The translations under genes were made by a program, and so were the position numbers. Positions 1-7,735 of a stretch of DNA of 64,000 nt are shown piece after piece. Position 1 is the first letter of the stretch; each line of letters opens with the position of its first letter. The notes below the pieces were generated by a model, which searched no databases, was not told the origin of the DNA, and saw only the letters and a list, made by a program, of their open reading frames with translations. The stretch spans positions 1-64,000 of the forward strand of contig NZ_JTEO01000001.1 in assembly GCF_024500045.1 (NCBI RefSeq), read 5' to 3'. This DNA comes from Methanolobus chelungpuianus (GTDB lineage: Archaea; Halobacteriota; Methanosarcinia; Methanosarcinales; Methanosarcinaceae).

Positions 1-141
1 CCCGAAGTGGTAAAGGAAGCATCACAGAAAGTGCTGGATGCAGGCGTAGGACTTCTTGCACCGGGATGCGGTATTGTCAGCAAGACACCTACCGAGAACC
101 TCAGGGCGATGGTGGAGATGGCAAAGGGCCACAAATACTGA
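1..141 (+). CDS. Methylcorrinoid:coenzyme M methyltransferase-type protein, C-terminal end (partial)
   Basis: Only the last 46 codons are present; the gene enters from the left edge and stops with TGA at 139-141. The visible tail contains APGCGIV followed by KTP and ENLRAMVE, the typical ending of the uroporphyrinogen decarboxylase-like MtaA/MtbA family. These zinc enzymes move the methyl group from a corrinoid protein to coenzyme M in methylotrophic methanogenesis; the Cys in the PGCG segment is the usual C-terminal zinc ligand. Too little is present to tell MtaA (methanol), MtbA (methylamines) or MtsA-like forms apart. Family assignment is by eye from the tail only. Confidence 0.7.
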   Translation, partial: PEVVKEASQKVLDAGVGLLAPGCGIVSKTPTENLRAMVEMAKGHKY

Positions 142-166
142 TTAATTACACGAGAGAAAAAGGACA

Positions 167-230
167 GGGCAATTAAAGGTGGCACATCACCATCTTTGAT
201 TGCCCTTTAATAGCTTTTAATTAATTTTTG
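167..230 (+). terminator. Stem-loop terminator after the methyltransferase gene
   Basis: GGGCAATTAAAG (167-178) pairs with CTTTGATTGCCC (194-205) over 12 positions with one G:T pair and a 15-nt loop. T-rich sequence follows to about 230. It lies 25 bp after the stop codon and before a convergent gene, so it probably ends the left-edge transcript. Confidence 0.55.
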
Positions 231-279
231 CAGAGTCCTTAGCAGTTCCTCAGTCCCATACAGTTCAGCTATGTCCTGT

Positions 280-1131
280 TTATGCTTTTTTAGAGCAAAG
301 TGACCATAGCTTCTTTGCTTCCTCAAAGCCTGGTTCTATCTGTAGTGAATTTCCAAACGCGTCACGTGCTTCTTCATATCTTTCAAGCTCAAAAAGGGCT
401 ATACCTTTGCAATACCAGGCCTGTGCCGAATCTGATTTGATCTGCGATGAGGGGCTTCTCGATATCCATGCAAAGCGAGGGAACCTGAACTCCAGGGGAT
501 TTGATAGATGGATGGACCTATCATAAGCTTCCAGTGCCTCATCGTATCTGTCCACCTTGCACAAGACATTCCCCTTATAGCACCAGGCACCAGAGTCCCC
601 GGCATCCAGGTTCAGGGCGTCATCAAGGCACTTGAGCGCATTCTCATAATCCCCTTTCTCAAAGAGGATCAGCGCTTTGCTGCAGAATATTTCCGGGTTG
701 TTCGCTTGTCTTTCGAGAGTACTGTCAATAAGTTGCAATGCCTCTTCACATCTACCTGTCTTATAAAGTACAAAACTCCTGTCAAACCAGGTTTCTACGG
801 CACGTACATATGCTTCTGAGGCTTCTTCTTCCATTTCCCGTGCAGAAAGGAGGTCCCCTAAAGAATTCCAAAGCTCCTCGGCCTTTATGTAAGAGTCAAT
901 TGCCTGCTCGTAGTAGCCCAGTTTTACATACACATGCCCTTTGCTGTAAGCCTCGACAGCATCCTTTTCGATGTTGCTGGCCTTTCTTTTTTCCAGGGAT
1001 CCATCATATATCTTGCGCAGGAAACTCATATCAGAAGGTAGTTCCAGGCCTATGATATACTTTTTGTTTAGAAAGTACTGCCTCTTTTTCCTTTTACTGA
1101 TTGTACATTCTTTCCAGTGGAACTTTTCCAT
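280..1131 (-). CDS. Tetratricopeptide repeat protein
   Basis: A 283-residue soluble protein with at least five tetratricopeptide-like helical hairpins, at about residues 61-88, 115-145, 147-178, 180-209 and 236-268. Typical pieces are YYEQAIDSYIKAEELW, GDYENALKCLDDALNLD and ERYEEARDAF. No signal peptide, membrane segment or catalytic domain is seen, so it probably acts as a protein-interaction scaffold in the cytoplasm. Partner unknown. It starts with ATG 36 bp from the divergent taw1 start. TPR proteins of this kind are abundant in Methanosarcinales and neighbourhood gives no clear role. Confidence 0.8.
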   Translation of the reverse strand: MEKFHWKECTISKRKKRQYFLNKKYIIGLELPSDMSFLRKIYDGSLEKRKASNIEKDAVEAYSKGHVYVKLGYYEQAIDSYIKAEELWNSLGDLLSAREMEEEASEAYVRAVETWFDRSFVLYKTGRCEEALQLIDSTLERQANNPEIFCSKALILFEKGDYENALKCLDDALNLDAGDSGAWCYKGNVLCKVDRYDEALEAYDRSIHLSNPLEFRFPRFAWISRSPSSQIKSDSAQAWYCKGIALFELERYEEARDAFGNSLQIEPGFEEAKKLWSLCSKKA

Positions 1132-1133
1132 AC

Positions 1134-1143
1134 ATTATATATA
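1134..1143 (+). promoter_or_regulatory. TATA box in the 36-bp divergent gap before taw1
   Basis: TTATATATAT at 1134-1143 lies about 26 bp before the expected start of transcription near 1165, almost at the taw1 ATG (1168). No ribosome binding site is visible, so taw1 is probably transcribed leaderless. The TPR gene on the other strand starts at 1131 and its promoter would have to lie inside the taw1 5' end. Confidence 0.45.
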
Positions 1144-1167
1144 TCCTGAATATCAACTACAGCTCAA

Positions 1168-2106
1168 ATGTCGAGAAGAAGAGAAAAGACTGAGGATATA
1201 ACCGATTTCAACAGCCTGCTGAGAAAGCAGGGTTACAGCCTTGCAGGCAGGCACTCCGCCGTCAAGACCTGCCTCTGGCTTCGCAGGTCCATGCAGGATG
1301 AGGGTGCATGCTACAAGAACACTTTTTATGGCATAGAATCTCACAGGTGCCTCCAGATGACACCGACGCTCATGTGCAACCAGAGATGCCTGCACTGCTG
1401 GAGACCCACTGAGATCGACGTGGCGACTCCCGTGGAATGGGACTCTCCAGTGGAAATAGTGGGGTCTTGTATCGAGTCCCAGAGAAAGCTCATCTCAGGC
1501 TTTGGAGGTTCTGCCCCGAAAGAGCGCTGGCTGGAGGGCAACGAGCCCAGGCATGTAGCAGTATCACTTTCAGGAGAGCCTACTCTTTTCCCATATCTCC
1601 CTGAACTCATCGATGAGTTCACGAATCAGGGTTTCACCACTTTTGTTGTGAGTAACGGGACCAACCCTAAAATGATGGAACGCATAAATCCTTCCCAGCT
1701 TTACATGAGTCTTGATGCACCCGACAGGGAGACCTATGAGAAGGTGTGCGGTCCCAGATCGGCAGACCTCTGGGAACGCATAGGGCGCTCCCTGGAGGTA
1801 CTGAAAGAAAAGAACACCAGGACCGTTATACGCATAACTCTCATAAAGGATGTCAACATGTTCGATCCCGAGGGTTACGCAGAGCTGATACGCAAAGCTG
1901 AGCCTGATTATATCGAGGTCAAAGCTTACATGCACCTGGGTTTCTCAAGGAAGAGACTCCCCCGGGAAGCTATGCCTTCACATGATGAAGTGCTTGAGTT
2001 CTCGGACAGGCTTGCCGCCCTGCTTGGATACAGGATCGCTGACGATGTTGAGATAAGCCGGGTCGTGCTGCTGTCTAAGGACGGCACGGTATCACATCTG
2101 GCATGA
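1168..2106 (+). CDS. taw1: tRNA 4-demethylwyosine synthase (Taw1/TYW1), radical SAM
   Basis: 312 residues. Radical SAM enzyme that condenses N1-methylguanosine-37 of tRNA-Phe with pyruvate to make 4-demethylwyosine. The AdoMet-binding cluster motif is C70-x3-C74-x2-C77 followed by W. Cysteines at 35, 48 and 61, spaced 13 apart, match the second [4Fe-4S] cluster of archaeal Taw1 that binds pyruvate. LSGEPTLFP and VSNGTNP follow in the TIM-barrel core, and the C-terminus carries the usual Taw1 segment EVKAYMHLG. Length is normal. A Trm5/Tyw2-type methyltransferase at 5264-6040 could act in the same wyosine pathway. Probably leaderless. Confidence 0.93.
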   Translation: MSRRREKTEDITDFNSLLRKQGYSLAGRHSAVKTCLWLRRSMQDEGACYKNTFYGIESHRCLQMTPTLMCNQRCLHCWRPTEIDVATPVEWDSPVEIVGSCIESQRKLISGFGGSAPKERWLEGNEPRHVAVSLSGEPTLFPYLPELIDEFTNQGFTTFVVSNGTNPKMMERINPSQLYMSLDAPDRETYEKVCGPRSADLWERIGRSLEVLKEKNTRTVIRITLIKDVNMFDPEGYAELIRKAEPDYIEVKAYMHLGFSRKRLPREAMPSHDEVLEFSDRLAALLGYRIADDVEISRVVLLSKDGTVSHLA

Positions 2107-2158
2107 ACCTATGTTATGATACTGAATATCGCAATATTTTCAATATCCTGTCACAATC

Positions 2159-2189
2159 TATATTTATAGTTAGGTGTACATATGCACCT
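2159..2189 (+). promoter_or_regulatory. Promoter of prf1 with an imperfect dyad after the TATA box
   Basis: TATATTTATA at 2159-2168 is a good archaeal TATA box. Directly downstream, 2172-2189 (AGGTGTACATATGCACCT) is an imperfect 18-bp palindrome that would overlap the transcription start. The leader to the ATG at 2250 is about 60 nt, and a GGAG element at about 2234 serves as ribosome binding site. A regulator is not known. Confidence 0.4.
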
Positions 2190-2249
2190 CAATCTAATCG
2201 AAGATATGAAAGCATCTTAAATGCAGTTTAATTTCGGAGTATTTCCAAT

Positions 2250-3494
2250 ATGTCAGAACAATCTGCTCATTCTAAATATGAATTCAAAAAGAAGCTTGAG
2301 GAGCTGCGCACCAAGAAGGGCCGCGGTACCGAGCTGATATCTCTCTATATTCCTCCCAACAAGCAAATATCCGATATCACCTCCCAGCTCAGGACAGAAC
2401 ACGGCCAGGCAGCCAACATCAAGTCAAAGGTCACAAGGGACAATGTCCAGGGTGCCCTGGATTCCCTGCTCTCAAGGCTCAGGTACGTAGAGGTTCCGGA
2501 GAACGGTATTGTATTTTTCACTGGTGCTGTGGACATAGGTGCCAACAAGACCAATATGGAGACCACCATCGTTGAACCGCCCCAGCCTATCATCACCTAC
2601 AGGTACCATTGTGATTCCTCATTCTACCTTGAACCTCTCGAGGAGATGCTGAGGGATGCCAAGACATACGGCCTGCTGGTACTTGACAGGAGGGAGGCCA
2701 CGGTCGGCCTGCTGGTGGGTAAGCACATAGAGGCCTACAGGCATCTTACATCTGCAGTTCCCGGAAAGCAGAGGAAGGGAGGTCAGAGTGCCCACAGGTT
2801 CCAGCAACTGAGGCTTATTGCCATCCATGAGTTCTACAAGCGCATAGGCGATGCTGCCAGCGAGGTATTTATGGCAGTGAACCATAAGGATTTTGAAGGC
2901 GTGCTCATAGGCGGTCCCTCCCCCACAAAAGAGGAGTTCGAGGCCGGTGAGTTCTTCCATCACGAGATCCAGAAGAAGATCCTCGGCATGTTCGATATCG
3001 CCTACACTGACGAGTCAGGTCTCTCGGAGCTTGTCAATGCAGCCAGTGAGAGGCTTTCCGACCTTGACCTGATGGTGGAGAAGAAGCTCATGCAGCGTTT
3101 CCTCAGGGAGCTTGTGTCGGACTCAGGAAAAGCCGCATATGGTGAGGCCCAGGTGCGTCATAATCTCAGCATCGGTGCCGTGGAGGTGCTGATGATATCA
3201 GAGGGTCTCAGGGCCGAAAGGATCACCCTGCGCTGTCCCACAGGAGACTACGAGAACAAGATCACCAAGGATTTCAAGCCAGGAGAGCAGACCGAAGCCG
3301 GAGGACAATGCCCTGTATGCGGTACCACCCTTGAAGTTGTCGAGAGGGCGGATATTGTGGACGAACTATCCGAGCTTGCAGACCAGATGGCCACCAATGT
3401 GGAATTCATCTCCACTGATTTTGATGAGGGTTCCCAGCTGTTCAACGCATTCGGTGGCATTGTGGCTATCCTGAGGTTCAACACAGGCGTTTGA
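2250..3494 (+). CDS. prf1: Peptide chain release factor aRF1
   Basis: 414 residues, the usual archaeal length. Omnipotent class I release factor that recognises stop codons in the ribosomal A site and triggers peptidyl-tRNA hydrolysis. The N-domain carries NIKS at 56-59 and the YxCxxxF motif at 119-125 (YHCDSSF), both used for stop codon reading. The M-domain carries GGQ at 177-179. The C-domain has a CPVC element near residue 354. All key residues are intact. In methanogens with pyrrolysine this factor must compete at UAG, but nothing in this window shows that. It lies 20 bp upstream of argS and is probably cotranscribed with it. Confidence 0.97.
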   Translation: MSEQSAHSKYEFKKKLEELRTKKGRGTELISLYIPPNKQISDITSQLRTEHGQAANIKSKVTRDNVQGALDSLLSRLRYVEVPENGIVFFTGAVDIGANKTNMETTIVEPPQPIITYRYHCDSSFYLEPLEEMLRDAKTYGLLVLDRREATVGLLVGKHIEAYRHLTSAVPGKQRKGGQSAHRFQQLRLIAIHEFYKRIGDAASEVFMAVNHKDFEGVLIGGPSPTKEEFEAGEFFHHEIQKKILGMFDIAYTDESGLSELVNAASERLSDLDLMVEKKLMQRFLRELVSDSGKAAYGEAQVRHNLSIGAVEVLMISEGLRAERITLRCPTGDYENKITKDFKPGEQTEAGGQCPVCGTTLEVVERADIVDELSELADQMATNVEFISTDFDEGSQLFNAFGGIVAILRFNTGV

Positions 3495-3514
3495 TCTTAT
3501 ATTGAGGTGTTATT

Positions 3515-5218
3515 TTGTTCCTTGAGTTCAAAAAACAGGTTACTTCAGTTCTTACGGATGCTCTTGCATCCATGGGCCTGCAGGCGGATGATCTCGGGCT
3601 GGAGTCGTCCCAGCATGCCGATATAGCCTCAAAGGTTGCCTTCAGGCTTGCTTCCCAGGCAAAGCAGAGTCCCAAGGACCTTGCACAAAGAATAGCAGAT
3701 GCAGTTTTCCTTCCCGACGGCTCCCTTATCGGAAAGGTCACTGCAGTAGGTCCTTACATCAATATAGACGCATCACGCGATTATGTCGATGATACTGTGT
3801 TCAGGATAAGGACCGAGACATCAGAGTTCGGGGGAGGTTTCTGCAATGGACGCATACTGCTGGAGCATACGTCTGCAAACCCTAACGGCCCTCTGCACGT
3901 GGGCCACATACGCAATTCCATCATCGGTGACACTCTCAAAAGAGTGCTCAGGCGTGCGGGATACGATGTGGAGACCCAGTACTATGTCAACGATATGGGC
4001 CGCCAGATAGCCATCGTATCATGGGCGCTCTCCCGCTTCGAGTTCGACAGGACCAGAAAGCCTGACCATGCTATTGCTGACGTGTACATCAAGGCCAACG
4101 TTGACCTGAATGCAGACCCGGCCAAGGTGGCTGAGATCGACAGGCTAATGCAGCTTGTGGAAAAGGGTGATGAGAAAACCATCAAGGGCTTTGATGAAGC
4201 TGTCTCCCTGGCCATAGCAGGTATCAAGGAAACCCTGCTCCGCATGAACGTGCAGCACGACAGTTTCCCGCATGAGTCCGGTTTTATCCGCTCGGGTGCA
4301 GTTTCTAGGATAATAGACGAAGCCAGGGCCACAGGCAAGACCGAGATCGATAATGGGGCACTCGTAGTTGACCTGTCGGATTACGGTTTTGAAAAGACCC
4401 TGGTCATACAGCGTACCGACGGCACATCCCTTTACACGACCCGCGATCTGGCTTATCATGAATGGAAGAGCGAAAGGGCTGACAGGATGATAGATGTGCT
4501 GGGAGCCGACCACAAGCTCATATCCGGACAGCTCAAGGCAACCCTGAGGCTGCTCGGCAAACCCGAGCCCGAAGTTGTAATATTCGAATTCGTATCGCTC
4601 CCCGAAGGCTCCATGAGCACACGCAGGGGCAAGTTCATTTCCGCCGACGACCTGCTGGACCAGATAGAGAAGCAGGCTTACGTTGAAGTTGATAAGCGCC
4701 GCCCGGAAATGTCCGAGGAGTTCAAGAAGGACGTTGCAAGGACCGTGGGAATAGGTGCTGTCAGGTACGATATTGTAAAAGTCTCCCCTGAGAAATCCAC
4801 GGTTTTCGACTGGGAGGAGGCCCTGGACTTCGAGAAGCAGGGGGGCCCATACATACAGTACTCCCATGCGCGTGCATGCAGCATCCTCAAGAAAGCCGGA
4901 GAGGACGGCCTCTGGGACCCAGCAGTCCCAATAGACCCTTCCTTACTGGTCGAGCTAAGCGAAGTGGACCTTATCAAGAAGATGGCCTCCTTTGACAGCG
5001 TGCTGGAAACCTCTGCAAGGGAGCTCAAGCCAAACGCCATGGCCATCTATGCCCGGGAACTGGCAGACTCCTTCAACCAGTTCTACAGGTTCGTACCCGT
5101 ACTCACTGCCGAGGAGGACGACATAAGGGCAAGCAGGCTTGCACTTGTGGATTGCGCAAGGATAGTGCTTGCAAACACACTCGACACACTTGGAATAGGC
5201 GCTCCTGAATCCATGTGA
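3515..5218 (+). CDS. argS: Arginyl-tRNA synthetase
   Basis: 567 residues. Class Ia synthetase charging tRNA-Arg. The N-terminal Add1 domain is followed by the HIGH-type motif HVGH in NPNGPLHVGHIRN (about residue 125), and the KMSKS-equivalent is MSTRRGK. The C-terminal DALR anticodon-binding domain begins near residue 445 (GPYIQYSHARACSILKKA). The start is a TTG at 3515: GAGGTG lies 5-8 bp upstream, and there is no ATG at the right place for the N-terminal domain. The gene follows prf1 closely, so both translation genes probably share a transcript. Confidence 0.96.
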   Translation: MFLEFKKQVTSVLTDALASMGLQADDLGLESSQHADIASKVAFRLASQAKQSPKDLAQRIADAVFLPDGSLIGKVTAVGPYINIDASRDYVDDTVFRIRTETSEFGGGFCNGRILLEHTSANPNGPLHVGHIRNSIIGDTLKRVLRRAGYDVETQYYVNDMGRQIAIVSWALSRFEFDRTRKPDHAIADVYIKANVDLNADPAKVAEIDRLMQLVEKGDEKTIKGFDEAVSLAIAGIKETLLRMNVQHDSFPHESGFIRSGAVSRIIDEARATGKTEIDNGALVVDLSDYGFEKTLVIQRTDGTSLYTTRDLAYHEWKSERADRMIDVLGADHKLISGQLKATLRLLGKPEPEVVIFEFVSLPEGSMSTRRGKFISADDLLDQIEKQAYVEVDKRRPEMSEEFKKDVARTVGIGAVRYDIVKVSPEKSTVFDWEEALDFEKQGGPYIQYSHARACSILKKAGEDGLWDPAVPIDPSLLVELSEVDLIKKMASFDSVLETSARELKPNAMAIYARELADSFNQFYRFVPVLTAEEDDIRASRLALVDCARIVLANTLDTLGIGAPESM

Positions 5219-5263
5219 TCAGGGCTGCCTGTCTTTCTCTTTTTATTCCTTACTTATTCCCTG

Positions 5264-6040
5264 CTATTCTTTCCTGAGATCGAAAACCCACCTGCTGACC
5301 CCTGGTGCCACGTTCCCGCACCTGCGATAGGATAACACATCAAGCCCCAGTTCCTCGTACATCCCGACCAGTCCGGGGATCTGCTCCTTCATCTTGAAGG
5401 TATAGAAATGAATATGACCTCCTGTTTCAATCAGCGGATATACGGTCTCGAGGAAATGGTCCATCCCGTAGGGCGTGGGGACTATCGCCCTGTCGAAGCG
5501 ACATCGCAGAAGCCGGCTCATGCAGCCGGCATCGGCGTTTATGATATGGACACTCTCTTCGACCTTATTCAGCCTGCAGTTCCCGGCAAGCCATTTGCAG
5601 GCATCGAAGTTCATTTCCAGTGCAACTACATCTGCCCCCGCGGAAGCTGCAGGTATAGCAAAGGGCCCGACACCGGAGAACGGGACAAGGACGTGCTCTC
5701 CAGGCTGTACCTGCGACGCCACCCTCATTCTTTCAGATCCCAGGCCAGCATTGAAAAAAGCTTTCCTCAGGTCCAGCCGGTAGGCAAATCCAAACTCCCG
5801 GTGCAAGGTCTCAGTACTGTCACCTGCAAGAATCTCAAAATCGGCAACTCTCCTGTTGCCCTCGACCTTTGAGACCTTGTTAAGCACTGTCCTTACCTTA
5901 TGCGACCTGTCCATGACGGCATCGGCGATCCCTGGCTTGCAGTCCTCCATTTCCTGCGGAACGGATACGATGGCAATATCCCCGATAACCTGATAGTGCT
6001 TTAGAATTTCCTTACCAGTTGCAATGGCCCGGGAGCGCAT
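5264..6040 (-). CDS. Trm5/Tyw2-family class I SAM methyltransferase, short form
   Basis: 258 residues. The N-terminal part (IGDIAIVSVP, then VRTVLNKVSKVEG) matches the D2 domain of Trm5, and the Rossmann methyltransferase core has PFSGVGPFAIPAA as the AdoMet loop. Trm5 methylates G37 of tRNA, and Tyw2/Taw2 transfers the aminocarboxypropyl group of AdoMet to the wyosine precursor. The protein is shorter than standard Trm5 (about 330 residues) and has no visible D1 domain, a feature of Taw2. The segment after the core, IVPTPYG, differs from the usual NPP-type Trm5 motif. Exact reaction is therefore open. Taw1 is encoded 3 kb away, which fits a role in tRNA-Phe position 37. Confidence 0.8.
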   Translation of the reverse strand: MRSRAIATGKEILKHYQVIGDIAIVSVPQEMEDCKPGIADAVMDRSHKVRTVLNKVSKVEGNRRVADFEILAGDSTETLHREFGFAYRLDLRKAFFNAGLGSERMRVASQVQPGEHVLVPFSGVGPFAIPAASAGADVVALEMNFDACKWLAGNCRLNKVEESVHIINADAGCMSRLLRCRFDRAIVPTPYGMDHFLETVYPLIETGGHIHFYTFKMKEQIPGLVGMYEELGLDVLSYRRCGNVAPGVSRWVFDLRKE

Positions 6041-6085
6041 ACCTGCCCATAGGCAGAATAGATTTAAAAACCTTCACACAGGCCA

Positions 6086-7723
6086 TCAGAGTTCGCAGAC
6101 ATTACTGCTCAGTTTCTCCGTGAGCCTGAAGTTTTCCGAGTAATCAACCCTCACATCAAATATCCAGACCCCGCCCGCATTAAGAGCCTCCTTTAATCTG
6201 GGCCTGAACTCTTCTGCATTCTCTATCCTTACCCCCTTTGCTCCGAAACTATCTGCAAGCCTCACAAAATCAGGATTTGTGAAATCAGTGCCTGTACTCT
6301 GGTCAAACTTCCTTTTCTCATGCCATTCTATGAGCCCATACCTGGAATCATTGAATATGACCATTGCAAGGCTGCATCCGAGCCTGACAGCGGTCTCCAG
6401 CTCCTGCACGTTCATCAGGAATCCACCATCCCCTGCAACTGCGACAACCCTGCGTTCGGGTTTCAGGAAACTTGCAAGTGTGGCCGCAGGGAGTGCAAAT
6501 CCCATTGAGGCAAGGCCGTTGGAGATAAAGACAGTGTTTGCCTCGTACGCAGGGAAAAGCCTTCCGATCCATAACTTGTGAGCACCCACGTCGCTTACAA
6601 GTATATCGTTCCTTGAGAGGCATTCCCTGATATCATAGATCACCTTCTGGGGTTTCATCGGGAAAGATGCATCATTTTTGAAATCCTCAAGCTCCGCCAT
6701 CATCCTTGAGCGCACCTTGCTGAACCTTTCAGGCATTTCCTTCTTGAAATCACACTGCTCGTTCAGTCCTGACAGTGCCTGCCTGATGTTTCCGGGCAGT
6801 ATGATATCCGGGATATAGCTCTCGTCTGTCTCGGGATGGTCGGAGTGTATATGGATTATCCTCTTCGAACCGTCAGGATTCCAGGAACGAGGACTGTATT
6901 CCACATAATCGTAACCCACAGTTATCACAAGATCGGCCATCTCCATGCCGCACATTACGTGGTCCCTGTCCTTGATTCCCATTGAGCCAAGGTAATGCTC
7001 GTCGTCTGCCGGTATCGCTCCCTTGCCCATGAATGTGGTGACAACAGGCAGGCCGGAGAATGTGACAAATTTCCGAAGTTCGCTGGCAGCTTCTCCCCTG
7101 AAGACGCCGTTCCCTGCAAGTATAAGGGGCATTGAGCTCTCCCTGATCATTTCAGCAGCTTTTTTAAGATCCTGCTCGTCATACATCGTCATGTGAGGAC
7201 GACCTCTTTTGAAGAGAGGCTCCTTTTTGCTGTCTTCTGTAGCAATGTCCTCCGGAAGTTCTATATGCACCGATCCGGGCCTGTCAATAGCGATATCAAA
7301 GGCCTTGTGAATGATCTCGGGTATGAAATCGGGTCTTGTGATCCTGGAGTTCCAGGCTGTGACCTGCCTGAACATGGCAACCATGTCAATGTATTGGTGC
7401 GATTCCTTGTGTGTCTTCTCAAGCCCCGCCTGTCCGGTGACGGCTACCAGGGGTGCTTTATCTAACTGGGCATCGGCAACCCCTGTAATCAGGTTCGCAG
7501 CACCCGGTCCCAGGGTCGCAAGGCAGACTCCGGGTCTGTGTGTCATCCTTCCGTACATATCCGCCATGAAGGCGGCACCCTGTTCATGTCTGGTGACAAT
7601 GAACTTTATACCGGACCGTGAAAGGGAATCCATCAGGTCGACAGTCTCCTCCCCGGGAACCCCGAATATATATTCTACGCCTTCATTCTCAAGGCATTTC
7701 ACGAAAAGGTCGCTACCCTTCAT
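6086..7723 (-). CDS. IlvB-like ThDP enzyme, probable 2-oxoglutarate decarboxylase
   Basis: 545 residues with the three ThDP-enzyme domains: N-terminal pyrimidine-binding domain with catalytic Glu in TRHEQGAAFMAD (about residue 48), central domain, and C-terminal ThDP domain with GDGGFLMN and a matching N (VIFNDSRYG) for Mg-diphosphate. By family it looks like the acetolactate synthase large subunit, but there is no regulatory small subunit or ilvC next to it. It lies 12 bp after a succinate-semialdehyde-type dehydrogenase. The same pair, with nearly the same lengths, is the cyanobacterial 2-oxoglutarate decarboxylase and SSADH that bypass 2-oxoglutarate dehydrogenase, and related genes were reported in methanogens. 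Inferred reaction: 2-oxoglutarate to succinic semialdehyde and CO2. Acetolactate synthase remains the alternative. Confidence 0.75.
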   Translation of the reverse strand: MKGSDLFVKCLENEGVEYIFGVPGEETVDLMDSLSRSGIKFIVTRHEQGAAFMADMYGRMTHRPGVCLATLGPGAANLITGVADAQLDKAPLVAVTGQAGLEKTHKESHQYIDMVAMFRQVTAWNSRITRPDFIPEIIHKAFDIAIDRPGSVHIELPEDIATEDSKKEPLFKRGRPHMTMYDEQDLKKAAEMIRESSMPLILAGNGVFRGEAASELRKFVTFSGLPVVTTFMGKGAIPADDEHYLGSMGIKDRDHVMCGMEMADLVITVGYDYVEYSPRSWNPDGSKRIIHIHSDHPETDESYIPDIILPGNIRQALSGLNEQCDFKKEMPERFSKVRSRMMAELEDFKNDASFPMKPQKVIYDIRECLSRNDILVSDVGAHKLWIGRLFPAYEANTVFISNGLASMGFALPAATLASFLKPERRVVAVAGDGGFLMNVQELETAVRLGCSLAMVIFNDSRYGLIEWHEKRKFDQSTGTDFTNPDFVRLADSFGAKGVRIENAEEFRPRLKEALNAGGVWIFDVRVDYSENFRLTEKLSSNVCEL

Positions 7724-7735
7724 TTTTCACACGCC

